64,000 nt of DNA from an uncultured Bacteroidales bacterium (lineage in GTDB: Bacteria; Bacteroidota; Bacteroidia; Bacteroidales; F082): positions 1 through 64,000 of the forward strand of contig CAJOIF010000005.1 in assembly GCA_905234765.1 (NCBI GenBank), in the 5' to 3' direction. The notes beneath the pieces are model-generated. The model was not told where the DNA came from. It searched no databases and worked only from the letters and a program-made list of their open reading frames with translations. The position numbers and the translations under genes are program-made. Positions 53,457-61,497 of this stretch are shown here, piece by piece (positions within the stretch are counted from its first letter, which is position 1; each line of letters begins with the position of its first letter).

Positions 53457-53607
53457 GCGTGGAATCAATTCCTTGCTTGAACCTCAGGGTTTCCACGCCC
53501 TACCTATCTAACAAGTATTCCACGCCGTAGCGACTACGGCATTTGCAACTTGTCCTTGATAGGTTTGCCCCGCAAAACGGGGACTAGTGGAAAATTTGAG
53601 GTTCAAG
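53457..53607. other. Branched palindromic element (possible structured RNA)
   Basis: Outer arms CTTGAACCTC (53476-53485) and GAGGTTCAAG (53598-53607) pair perfectly, continued by TTTCCAC/GTGGAAA. Inside are CCTATC..ACAAGT with ACTTGT..GATAGG, capped by GCCGTAG-CGA-CTACGGC (53524-53540), and a second hairpin CCCCG-CAAAA-CGGGG (53568-53582). GCGTGGAA (53457-53464) can instead pair with TTCCACGC (53491-53498). The result is a three-way junction. It lies in a 300-base gap between two minus-strand genes and has no coding frame of note. Confidence 0.7.
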
Positions 53608-53711
53608 GACAGCAACAAGTGCTATCTGCTAATATGTAAGTATTTGTTTATCTTGTTCTTTTGTTCGATTGTTTTAGTTCAACTAATGATTTTATCTTTT
53701 TGAAATATATT

Positions 53712-54038
53712 TCAATTAACCAGTTCAACCCTTTCCTTCATTACATTCTTATAAAATGGGGTAATCTGACGGCGTTGCCATTCCCCATAAGTGTATACTA
53801 CAGGATTGATTTCCACGCCAAGCGACCAGCCCAATAAAACGAAAGGAAAAGCCCAACGGTCAAAATCCTCATTGCTCACCTTCTCTCCTTCAAGCAAAAT
53901 CAGCAAATCCCAATCCGAGTCGGGACGCGCATCGTCTCTTGCCTGTGAGCCGAAAAGAAACAATTTAGCATTCTCGGGAAGTATCTGCTTACCAAGCTGC
54001 CTAATCAATTCTGCTATTTCAATCTGTCGGGCCGACAT
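53712..54038 (-). CDS. MNT-type nucleotidyltransferase domain protein
   Basis: A 108-residue minimal nucleotidyltransferase with the motif GSQARDDARPDSDWD (GSx10DxD pattern), giving two of the catalytic acids; the third, EINP near residue 76, is also present. Such proteins often form HEPN-MNT toxin-antitoxin pairs, where MNT modifies the HEPN toxin, but no HEPN gene lies beside it. It may be a solo member or a remnant. Confidence 0.8.
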   Translation of the reverse strand: MSARQIEIAELIRQLGKQILPENAKLFLFGSQARDDARPDSDWDLLILLEGEKVSNEDFDRWAFPFVLLGWSLGVEINPVVYTYGEWQRRQITPFYKNVMKERVELVN

Positions 54039-54170
54039 TTCACATCCTTTTCAGTCCGCAGATATACACATTTTCCCAAAAACCACCCCAAACCGCAAAA
54101 AAATGCCCTTCAAACGCAATTAGAGAAAAAGAATATCTATAACTTTGCAGTCAGAAAAAGACAATTGCCT

Positions 54171-56366
54171 ATGGAGCCCATTTTACCCGACACCTATTCC
54201 AAGGAAGAGAAAGAAGAAATCGAGCGACGACACCGACATCTTATCGATGTCTGGCAGACCCGCAAGGAAACCCAAGACTTAGAAGCCGTCGAAAAGGCTT
54301 TCTACTTCGCCGCGGAGGCGCACAAGGACCAACGCCGTCGCTCGGGCGAGCCTTATATCTACCATCCCATTGAAGTGGCCACCATTGCCGCACACGACAT
54401 TGGACTGGGCCGCACCTCCATCATCTGTGCCCTGCTGCACGATGTGGTGGAAGATACGAAATACACCTTGGACGACATCCGCGAGATGTTCGGCGAGAAG
54501 GTGTCGCGCGTGGTGGATGGCCTGACCAAATTCGACAATATGGATGGTGTCGAGAGTATGCAGGCCGAGAACTTCAAGAAAGTCATCTCGTCGCTGTCAT
54601 ACGACATCCGTGTGGTGCTCATCAAGCTCAGCGACCGCCTCCACAATATGCGCACCTTGGACTCAATGCCCAAGCACAAACAGCTGAAGATTGCCTCGGA
54701 GACCACCTATATTTACGCACCTCTCGCCTACCGTCTTGGTCTCCACGCCATCCAGATTGAGTTGGAAGACCTATCGCTGAAATACACCAACCCCACCATT
54801 TATTACAACATCCGCAAGCGCATGGATGATGTGCGCAGCAAGCGCATGGGCGAGTTACGTGACTTTATCGCCCCCATCGAGGCCGAATTAGAGAAACACG
54901 GCATCAAGGCAAGAGCCGAAATCAAGGAACGCTCGGTTAACTCGGTATGGAAACGCATGATGGACAAGGAACTGGCTTTCGAAGACCTGTATGGTTCCTT
55001 CATCGTCCGCCTCATCACTGAGTGTCCGAAAGAGCAGGAACGCCTAGAATGTTGGAAAATCTATGCTGTGCTGACCAACTGCTACCGTCCCTACACCCAA
55101 AAGCTGAAAGACTGGATCTCGTTCCCGAAAGCCAACGGCTACGAGAGCCTGCACGCCGTGGTGATGGGTCAGACGGGCAACTGGGTGGAGGTGCAAATCC
55201 GCAGCCAGCGCATGGAAGAGATTGCCGAGAAGGGCTTCGGTGCCTATTGGAAATACAAGACCGACGACGACAAGACCGAGAGCGGCTTCGACGAATGGCT
55301 AAAGAAAGCACAAGACCTCATCGGCAGCGAGTCGGGCAACGCCATCGAGTTTGTCGACAACTTCAAGCTCGACCTCTTCTCCGACGAAATCTATGTCTTC
55401 ACCCCGCAGGGCAAGATGATCACACTGCCCAAAGGCTCCACCGTGCTTGACTTTGCCTATAATATCCATAGTGAAATCGGCGACCACAGCATTGCGGCCA
55501 ATGTCAACAACCAGTTGGCTCAACTTGACCGCAAGCTCACCAAGGGCGACCAAGTGGAAATCATCACCTCCGATTCGCAGCACCCACAGGAGAAATGGTT
55601 CGAGTTCCTTGCTACAGCCACGGCCAAGTCAAGGCTCAGAAGCGGCATCAAGGAATACCGCCGTAATTTCCGCGAAAAAGGTGAAGAAAAATTCGAGGCC
55701 ATCATGAAGAAACTCGACATGGAACCCTCGAAAGCCAACCGCAATCAAGTGATGACGAAAGAAGGCCTCACCAGTTCCATCGATTTCTACTACCAAGTGG
55801 CGATGGGCAAAATCGACGAGCGTCTCATCCGCAGCGTGTTGAAGCCGCAATCCAACGGCAGTTTCGTGCGTTTCCTCTCTTTCGGTCTGTTAGGCAACAG
55901 CAACAAGGAAAAAGACGAGACTCCGTCCATCACCACCTCTGGCGAGTTCGACTTCAACGTTTCGACTTGCTGCAACCCAATCCCTGGCGATGATGTCATT
56001 GCCTTCAGCTTCCCAGGTGAGCCACTGCAGATCCACCGCAGCAACTGTCCCAAGGCCATCCAGCTCTCGTCGCGTTTCGGCAACAACATCGTGAAGGCCA
56101 AATGGCAGCCCAAGAGCGAAATTGCCTTCCTCGCCGAGCTGAAAATCACCGCTCTAGACACGAAAGGCCTGCTCAACCGCATGACCAACCTGCTCTCTAA
56201 TGAGATGCAGCTCAACCTGCACTCGCTCCACATGGAGGCCAAGCAGGACGTGGTGGAAGCAGCCATCTCGATCTACGTGCATAACACCAAAGAACTCGAC
56301 GACCTCATCGCCAAACTCAACCAACTCAAAGAGATACAAAAAGTGGTGAGAAAAAACAGCAATTAA
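54171..56366 (+). CDS. rsh: Bifunctional (p)ppGpp synthetase/hydrolase, RelA/SpoT homologue
   Basis: A 731-residue Rsh protein. The N-terminal HD hydrolase has RRSGEPYIYHPIEVA and ALLHDVVEDT (HD..ED kept, so hydrolysis is likely). The synthetase domain has SFPKANGYESLHAVVMG and VEVQIRSQRMEEIAEKGFGAYWKYK. TGS (about 390-450), a helical part, a CC/zinc-finger region (STCCNPIPGDD) and a C-terminal ACT domain follow. It begins at ATG 54171; TTG two codons earlier is not needed. It mediates the stringent response. Confidence 0.95.
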   Translation: MEPILPDTYSKEEKEEIERRHRHLIDVWQTRKETQDLEAVEKAFYFAAEAHKDQRRRSGEPYIYHPIEVATIAAHDIGLGRTSIICALLHDVVEDTKYTLDDIREMFGEKVSRVVDGLTKFDNMDGVESMQAENFKKVISSLSYDIRVVLIKLSDRLHNMRTLDSMPKHKQLKIASETTYIYAPLAYRLGLHAIQIELEDLSLKYTNPTIYYNIRKRMDDVRSKRMGELRDFIAPIEAELEKHGIKARAEIKERSVNSVWKRMMDKELAFEDLYGSFIVRLITECPKEQERLECWKIYAVLTNCYRPYTQKLKDWISFPKANGYESLHAVVMGQTGNWVEVQIRSQRMEEIAEKGFGAYWKYKTDDDKTESGFDEWLKKAQDLIGSESGNAIEFVDNFKLDLFSDEIYVFTPQGKMITLPKGSTVLDFAYNIHSEIGDHSIAANVNNQLAQLDRKLTKGDQVEIITSDSQHPQEKWFEFLATATAKSRLRSGIKEYRRNFREKGEEKFEAIMKKLDMEPSKANRNQVMTKEGLTSSIDFYYQVAMGKIDERLIRSVLKPQSNGSFVRFLSFGLLGNSNKEKDETPSITTSGEFDFNVSTCCNPIPGDDVIAFSFPGEPLQIHRSNCPKAIQLSSRFGNNIVKAKWQPKSEIAFLAELKITALDTKGLLNRMTNLLSNEMQLNLHSLHMEAKQDVVEAAISIYVHNTKELDDLIAKLNQLKEIQKVVRKNSN

Positions 56367-56411
56367 GTCAAAATAATGCAGGTTATTTAGAATTAGTCTG
56401 AAAAATATTCC

Positions 56412-56419
56412 TATTTTTG
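56412..56419 (+). promoter_or_regulatory. Predicted -7 box for fur-purA
   Basis: TATTTTTG 21 bases before the fur ATG. No convincing -33 box. No obvious Fur-box palindrome is seen here. Confidence 0.45.
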
Positions 56420-56440
56420 CAACAACATCATGAGCAGAAA

Positions 56441-56884
56441 ATGAAAGACTCTTTCGACAACACCTATCTGGCAGTCAAGAAGATATTCATTGACTACCTG
56501 CAACGACGGAAGTTGCGCAAGACTCCCGAGCGTTTTGCCATCCTCAAGGAGATTTACTCCACCAACGGGCATTTCGACATCGACTCGCTCTACAACCAGA
56601 TGAAAGACAACAAATACCGCGTCAGTCGGGCCACCTTATATAATACTATTGACCTGCTTTTGGACTGCGGACTGGTCATCAAGCACCAATTTGGGCACAA
56701 CTGCGCACAGTACGAACGCTCCTACAAGTTCCGTCAGCACGATCATTTCATTGACATTGAGACGGAAACCGTCATGGAGTTTTGCGACCCGCGCCTGCTT
56801 GAAATCCAAAAGTCGATTGAAGAGCAGTTAGGTGTTGAGATTACGCATCATTCACTCATCTTTTACGGACACAAAAAGAAATAA
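56441..56884 (+). CDS. fur: Fur-family metal regulator
   Basis: A 147-residue Fur-type repressor: winged helix (RKTPERFAILKEIYSTNGHFDID...RVSRATLYNTIDLLLDCGLV, about 25-80) and dimerisation domain with QHDHFIDIETETVMEF and ITHHSLIFYGH, which keep the His/Glu metal ligands. The two CxxC pairs that hold structural zinc in many Fur proteins are absent (DIET in place of the first). It starts at ATG 56441; an in-frame TTG upstream is rejected. It is followed 2 bases later by purA. Iron is the likely signal; zinc (Zur) or peroxide (PerR) cannot be excluded. Confidence 0.85.
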   Translation: MKDSFDNTYLAVKKIFIDYLQRRKLRKTPERFAILKEIYSTNGHFDIDSLYNQMKDNKYRVSRATLYNTIDLLLDCGLVIKHQFGHNCAQYERSYKFRQHDHFIDIETETVMEFCDPRLLEIQKSIEEQLGVEITHHSLIFYGHKKK

Positions 56885-56886
56885 AA

Positions 56887-58167
56887 ATGAACAAGCTAGA
56901 CATACTACTCGGTTTACAATGGGGCGACGAAGGCAAAGGCAAGGTCGTCGATGCACTCACTCCAAACTATGACATCGTTTGCCGTTTCCAAGGTGGTCCC
57001 AACGCCGGACACACCATCGAGTTTGAAGGCAAGAAGTTCGTGCTGCACAACATCCCTTCGGGCGTACTTACTCCTGGCTGCATCAACCTCATCGGCAATG
57101 GTGTCATCATCGAGCCGCATATATTAAAAGGTGAGATCGAAGGCTTGCGCGAAGCCGGCTTCAACCTGCGCGACACCTTGTTGATTGCCAACCGCGCCCA
57201 TTTGATTCTTCCCACCCACCGTGCCATGGATGCCGCCAACGAGAAGGCTTTGGGCAAGATGAAAGTCGGCACCACGCTGAAAGGCATCGGACCGACCTAC
57301 ACCGACAAGACCGCCCGCAAGGGCCTCCGCATCGGCGACATCGCCTCGCCCGACTTCCGCGAGAAATACGAAACCCTGAAAAAGGCTCATTTACTGCAAA
57401 TCGCTTCCCTCGGCTTCGACATGAAAGGCTTCCAACTCGACGGCATCGACTTCGCCGAATACGAGAAACTGTGGTTTGAGGGCATCGAATACCTCAAGCA
57501 ATACCAATTTGTTGACGGAGAATATTTCATCAACGAGGCACTCGACAACGGCAAAAAAGTATTGGCCGAAGGTGCACAAGGCTCTATGCTCGATGTGGAT
57601 TTCGGCAGCTATCCTTTCGTCACCTCGTCGAATGTGATTGCAGCCGGTGTCTGCTCTGGATTGGGTGTCGCTCCAAACCGTATTGGAAAGGTCTATGGCA
57701 TCTTCAAAGCCTATTGCACCCGTGTTGGCACGGGTCCCTTCCCCACCGAGTTGTTCGACGAGACAGGCGAAACGCTCCGCCAAAATGGTCATGAGTTTGG
57801 TGCCACTACAGGCCGTCCGCGCCGTTGCGGTTGGCTCGACCTGCCTGCGCTGAAATATGCCGTCATGCTCAGCGGCGTCACCGACCTGATGATGATGAAG
57901 TCAGACGTGATGGACAATTTCAAGACCTTGAAAGTTGCCACAGCTTATCGCTACAACGGACAAGAAACCAAACACCTGCCTTTTGCTGCTTGCACCGAGA
58001 CCATGGAGCCCATCTACACTGAGATTCCTGGCTGGCAGCAGAAAATCGAAGGCAAGATTCCGCAGAAACTGGAGGATTATATCAAATTCATCGAAAACTA
58101 TGTCGGCGTGCCCGTCAAGTTCGTCTCCTATGGTCCTGACAGAACACAAAATGTTTGGAGGGTTTAA
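56887..58167 (+). CDS. purA: Adenylosuccinate synthetase
   Basis: A 426-residue enzyme that joins IMP and aspartate with GTP, first step of AMP synthesis. It has QWGDEGKGK (GTP/Mg loop, catalytic Asp and His region), GPNAGHTIE, GIGPTYTDKTARKGLRIGD, EGAQGSMLDVDFGSYPFVTSSN and the C-terminal KFVSYGPDR. It is transcribed with fur. The tatA promoter lies across its stop codon. Confidence 0.97.
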   Translation: MNKLDILLGLQWGDEGKGKVVDALTPNYDIVCRFQGGPNAGHTIEFEGKKFVLHNIPSGVLTPGCINLIGNGVIIEPHILKGEIEGLREAGFNLRDTLLIANRAHLILPTHRAMDAANEKALGKMKVGTTLKGIGPTYTDKTARKGLRIGDIASPDFREKYETLKKAHLLQIASLGFDMKGFQLDGIDFAEYEKLWFEGIEYLKQYQFVDGEYFINEALDNGKKVLAEGAQGSMLDVDFGSYPFVTSSNVIAAGVCSGLGVAPNRIGKVYGIFKAYCTRVGTGPFPTELFDETGETLRQNGHEFGATTGRPRRCGWLDLPALKYAVMLSGVTDLMMMKSDVMDNFKTLKVATAYRYNGQETKHLPFAACTETMEPIYTEIPGWQQKIEGKIPQKLEDYIKFIENYVGVPVKFVSYGPDRTQNVWRV

Positions 58168-58184
58168 GATTTTTGCTATTTTTG
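58154..58184 (+). promoter_or_regulatory. Bacteroidota consensus promoter for tatA
   Basis: TTTG, exactly 19 bases, then TATTTTTG: a perfect match to the -33/-7 consensus of this phylum. It overlaps the purA 3' end and gives a leader of about 25 bases for tatA. Confidence 0.78.
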
Positions 58185-58214
58185 CAGTCGTAAACCCTTA
58201 AATCCTATAAGAAT

Positions 58215-58418
58215 ATGCAATTACTTATTATCGGGACGACTGAAATCATCCTCATCGTAGTCGTCGTGCTACTTCTTTTCGGCGGACGAAAGATTCCGGA
58301 ACTTATGCGCGGCCTCGGCAAAGGCGTGAAAAATTTTAAGGAAGGCATGAACGGCATAGAAGAACCCGAATTCAAGGAAGACAAAGAAAAAGAATCCAAG
58401 AATTCAAAAACAACATAA
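58215..58418 (+). CDS. tatA: Sec-independent translocase subunit TatA
   Basis: A 67-residue protein: short N-terminal membrane helix ([22 protein letters not shown]), FGG/PE hinge ([13 protein letters not shown]), amphipathic helix ([13 protein letters not shown]) and charged tail. TatA forms the pore for folded, cofactor-bearing proteins. The next two genes encode proteins with twin-arginine motifs. tatC is not in this window. Confidence 0.92.
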   Translation: MQLLIIGTTEIILIVVVVLLLFGGRKIPELMRGLGKGVKNFKEGMNGIEEPEFKEDKEKESKNSKTT

Positions 58419-58419
58419 T

Positions 58420-59886
58420 ATGTTACGAAAAATCAGAATCTGTCTACAAGTGGTCATGATGACCCTGATAACGCTGCTGCTACTCGGCATTGGCTTTCGT
58501 GTGCACCTCTGGGCGGGCTGGGTGGCCAAAATCCAGTTTCTACCTGCCTTCCTTGCCTTAAACGGTGCCGTGGTAGCCTTTTTCGTCGTGCTGACCCTCA
58601 TCTTCGGAAGAATCTATTGCAGCGTGATTTGTCCATTGGGCATTATGCAGGATTTCTTCTCGTGGCTTGGCGGAAAGATGAAGAAAAACCGCTTCAGCTA
58701 CGCCAAGGAGAAGAAATGGTTACGTTACGGTTTCTTCGGTGTGTTTGTCATTGCGCTCATCATCGGATTTGCGCCACTCACCACACTATTTGAGCCATAC
58801 AGTGCCTATGGGCGCATTGTCAACAGTCTGTTCAAGCCGCTCTACGACCTGTTAAACAACTGGCTCGCTAGCATCGATGCCACCAACGACCGTTACAACT
58901 TCACCGAGGTGCAGATATGGATGCGTAGCGTGACGACCTTTGTGGTGGCTGTCCTCACCTTATTAATATTGGCGGTTCTCGCGTGGCGTAAGGGTCGCCT
59001 CTATTGCAACACCATCTGCCCCGTCGGCACCACACTTAGTCTTTGTTCCCGCAACTCACTGCTCCGCGTCCGTTTCGACAAGGACAAGTGCAAGAGCTGT
59101 GGCATGTGCGAGAAGAACTGCAAGGCCCAAGCCATTGACTTCAAGAACGGTACGGTGGACTATTCACGTTGCGTGGTCTGCGGCGACTGCCTTGACAAGT
59201 GCAAATTCGATGCGCTGCATTACACCGCCAAGAAATCCCAACCTAAATCCGAACCCGTCAACACAGGGCGTCGTGCCTTCCTCACCGCCACTGCCATGGC
59301 TGGAACGACTGCAGCATTGGCCCAAACCAAGATGAAAGTAGACGGTGGCTTGGCCGTCATTGAAGATAAAGTGGCACCGAAACGCCAAACGCCTATCACT
59401 CCTCCCGGTTCTGTCTCGGCGCACCACATGCAAAAGCATTGCACAGCCTGCCAGCTCTGTGTGTCGAGTTGCCCGAACAACGTATTGCGTCCCTCCACCG
59501 ACCTGATGCATTTTATGCAGCCTGTGATGTCATTTGAACGTGGCTACTGCCGTCCCGAATGCACACGGTGCAGCGAAGTTTGTCCAACAGGAGCCATCAA
59601 GCCCATCACGAGAGAGGAAAAGACCATGCAACATGTCGGTCACGCCGTGTGGGTGAAGGAAAATTGCGTGGTATTGACAGACGGTGTCAGTTGTGGCAAC
59701 TGCGAAAGGCATTGCCCAACGGGTGCCATCCAGATGATTGACTATGAAGGACCGAATGGCATGGTAAAAGTGCCTACCGTAGACGAAAACAAATGCATCG
59801 GCTGTGGCGCCTGCGAGCACCTCTGCCCCGCCCGACCGTTCAGCGCGATTTATGTGGAGGGAAATGAAATGCATCAAATAAGTTAA
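58420..59886 (+). CDS. Membrane polyferredoxin (NapH/NapG-like fusion)
   Basis: A 488-residue iron-sulfur protein starting 1 base after tatA. Residues 1-200 have about four membrane helices and NapH-type CSVICPLG and CNTICPVG motifs. Two [4Fe-4S] ferredoxin motifs follow (CKSCGMCEKNC, CVVCGDCLDKC, about 225-265). An internal RRAFLTATAMAGTTAALA resembles a twin-arginine signal (about 284-301). Four more cluster motifs follow (CTACQLCVSSC, CTRCSEVC, CGNCERHC, CIGCGACEHLC). It probably passes electrons between the membrane quinone pool and a periplasmic partner such as the next gene product. Confidence 0.85.
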   Translation: MLRKIRICLQVVMMTLITLLLLGIGFRVHLWAGWVAKIQFLPAFLALNGAVVAFFVVLTLIFGRIYCSVICPLGIMQDFFSWLGGKMKKNRFSYAKEKKWLRYGFFGVFVIALIIGFAPLTTLFEPYSAYGRIVNSLFKPLYDLLNNWLASIDATNDRYNFTEVQIWMRSVTTFVVAVLTLLILAVLAWRKGRLYCNTICPVGTTLSLCSRNSLLRVRFDKDKCKSCGMCEKNCKAQAIDFKNGTVDYSRCVVCGDCLDKCKFDALHYTAKKSQPKSEPVNTGRRAFLTATAMAGTTAALAQTKMKVDGGLAVIEDKVAPKRQTPITPPGSVSAHHMQKHCTACQLCVSSCPNNVLRPSTDLMHFMQPVMSFERGYCRPECTRCSEVCPTGAIKPITREEKTMQHVGHAVWVKENCVVLTDGVSCGNCERHCPTGAIQMIDYEGPNGMVKVPTVDENKCIGCGACEHLCPARPFSAIYVEGNEMHQIS

Positions 59887-59891
59887 AACAA

Positions 59892-60020
59892 GATTCCCCT
59901 GCGGGGAATGGAGAGACAGCATAAGTTTTTATGCGGCGGCTATTGCAGTCAAAGGTTAGCAAACACCTCAAGCTGCCGCAATTAGACAAGACAAAGGTTC
60001 TCCATTCCCGCGAGCGGGAA
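59892..60020 (+). other. Three-hairpin intergenic element, copy B
   Basis: Same order as copy A: hairpin 1 ATTCCCC-TGC-GGGGAAT; T-run; hairpin 2 GCGGCGGCT (59933-59941) with AGCTGCCGC (59971-59979), one G-U replacing a G-C; hairpin 3 TTCCCG-CGAG-CGGGAA, longer than in copy A by one compensated pair. The link GGAG(A/T)(A/G)AC between hairpins 1 and 2 and CTCCATTCCCG at hairpin 3 are conserved; hairpin 2's inside is not. It ends 31 bases before the next ATG. Confidence 0.75.
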
Positions 60021-60051
60021 ACCAATATAACACCCAAAACAATCAACAATC

Positions 60052-61452
60052 ATGGATAGACGAGAATTTCTAAAACATATAGGCGGTGCAGCTGTAGCCA
60101 CTTCGGTGGTGCTTTCCGCATGCAAATCCAGAGAAGAAAAGACCCCGGCTTTAGGCAACATCATTGACGGACAAGGTGAAATGACCTACCGTACCAATCC
60201 CAACACGGGCGACAAAGTCTCCCTTTTGGGCTACGGCATGATGCGCCTCCCCGTCGAGGAAGGTGGCACCCTGCGCGACCACCCCAACTCCCCCATAGAC
60301 CAAGAGTTGGTCAACCAAGAAATCGATTACGCCCTTGAGCATGGAATGAACTACTTTGATACCTCACCGGTGTATTGCAAGGGTATGTCGGAACGCGCCA
60401 CAGGCATCGCTTTGGCACGGCATCCGCGCAACTCGTATTACATCGCCACGAAGTTGTCCAACTTCAGTCCTTCAACCTGGGGCACAGAACCTTCGAAGGC
60501 CATGTTCGAGAACTCACTGAAAGAGCTGCAAACCGATTACGTCGACTACCTACTACTGCATAGTATCGGTGGCGAATCGAAGGAACTAGGTAGCATGGAG
60601 ATGTTCAACGCCCGTTTCATCGACAACGGCATCCTTGACTGGCTCGTGGAACAAAAGGCGGCGGGACGCATCCGCAACCTCGGCTTCTCGTTCCACGGCG
60701 ACCCCAAGGTGTTCGACACCATGTTGCAATGGCATGACGAAGTGCGTTACCATTGGGACTTTGTGCAAATCCAGATGAACTACGTGGATTGGAATTATGC
60801 CCATGTGATTGAACCAGAGAACGTCAACGCCTCGTACCTTTACGAAGAGCTGCACAAGCGCAACATCCCTGGTGTCATCATGGAGCCGCTGCTCGGTGGT
60901 CGCTTGGCCAGCCTCCCCGACTTCATCGTGAAACAGATGAAAGAGCGTGAGCCAGAGACTCCAGTGGCCCGCTGGGCTTTCCGCTATGCAGGTACACCCG
61001 AAGGCATCCTCACTGTTTTGAGCGGCATGACCTACATGGAGCATCTGAAGCAGAATGTAGCGACTTACTCGCCATTACGACCCATCACGCCCGAGGAAGA
61101 CGAGTTCCTGATGAAAATCGCGGAGGAATTTGTAGAGTTGAAAACTGTGCCTTGCACAAGCTGCAACTACTGTATGCCCTGCCCTTACGGTCTCAATATC
61201 CCCGTCATCTTCTTCTATTACAACGACTGCATCACCGCAGGAAAAATGCCTGCCGGAAACCATGATGCGCGCGAATACCAAGAAGCACGAAAGCGTTTCC
61301 TCATCGGCTACGACAGAAATGTGCCGTCGCTACGCCAAGCCAGTCACTGCATCGGTTGTAACCAATGCGTGGAACACTGTCCACAAAAGATTGACATTCC
61401 TACCGAATTGCACCGCATTGATGACTATGTGGAGCAGCTGAAACAGATGTAA
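60052..61452 (+). CDS. Tat-exported aldo/keto reductase with C-terminal iron-sulfur domain
   Basis: A 466-residue protein. The N terminus MDRREFLKHIGGAAVATSVV followed by LSAC is a twin-arginine signal with a lipobox-like Cys. The AKR barrel (about 55-370) has catalytic Asp/Tyr in FDTSPVYCKG, Lys in IATKLSNF and His in LLLHSIGG. The C-terminal ~90 residues carry two ferredoxin-like motifs (CTSCNYCMPCPYG, CIGCNQCVEHCPQ). Folded cofactor export via Tat fits the upstream tatA; electrons may come from the polyferredoxin. Substrate unknown. Confidence 0.87.
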   Translation: MDRREFLKHIGGAAVATSVVLSACKSREEKTPALGNIIDGQGEMTYRTNPNTGDKVSLLGYGMMRLPVEEGGTLRDHPNSPIDQELVNQEIDYALEHGMNYFDTSPVYCKGMSERATGIALARHPRNSYYIATKLSNFSPSTWGTEPSKAMFENSLKELQTDYVDYLLLHSIGGESKELGSMEMFNARFIDNGILDWLVEQKAAGRIRNLGFSFHGDPKVFDTMLQWHDEVRYHWDFVQIQMNYVDWNYAHVIEPENVNASYLYEELHKRNIPGVIMEPLLGGRLASLPDFIVKQMKEREPETPVARWAFRYAGTPEGILTVLSGMTYMEHLKQNVATYSPLRPITPEEDEFLMKIAEEFVELKTVPCTSCNYCMPCPYGLNIPVIFFYYNDCITAGKMPAGNHDAREYQEARKRFLIGYDRNVPSLRQASHCIGCNQCVEHCPQKIDIPTELHRIDDYVEQLKQM

Positions 61453-61463
61453 AGCGAAAACGG

Positions 61464-61497
61464 GCGGGACTCTCTTCAACGGGTCCCGCTCTTTTTT
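61464..61497. terminator. Terminator between the AKR and hydE genes
   Basis: GCGGGAC and GTCCCGC form a 7-bp stem with a 12-base loop followed by TCTTTTTT on the plus strand. The stem lies partly inside the last codons of hydE (convergent), so the same bases serve both. Confidence 0.78.

Noticed and set aside
53503..53563. Integron attC site
   Set aside because: ATCTAACAAGT and its partner look like attC ends, but the right side ends CTTGATAGG and lacks the GTTRRRY core; no integrase or cassette array is nearby.
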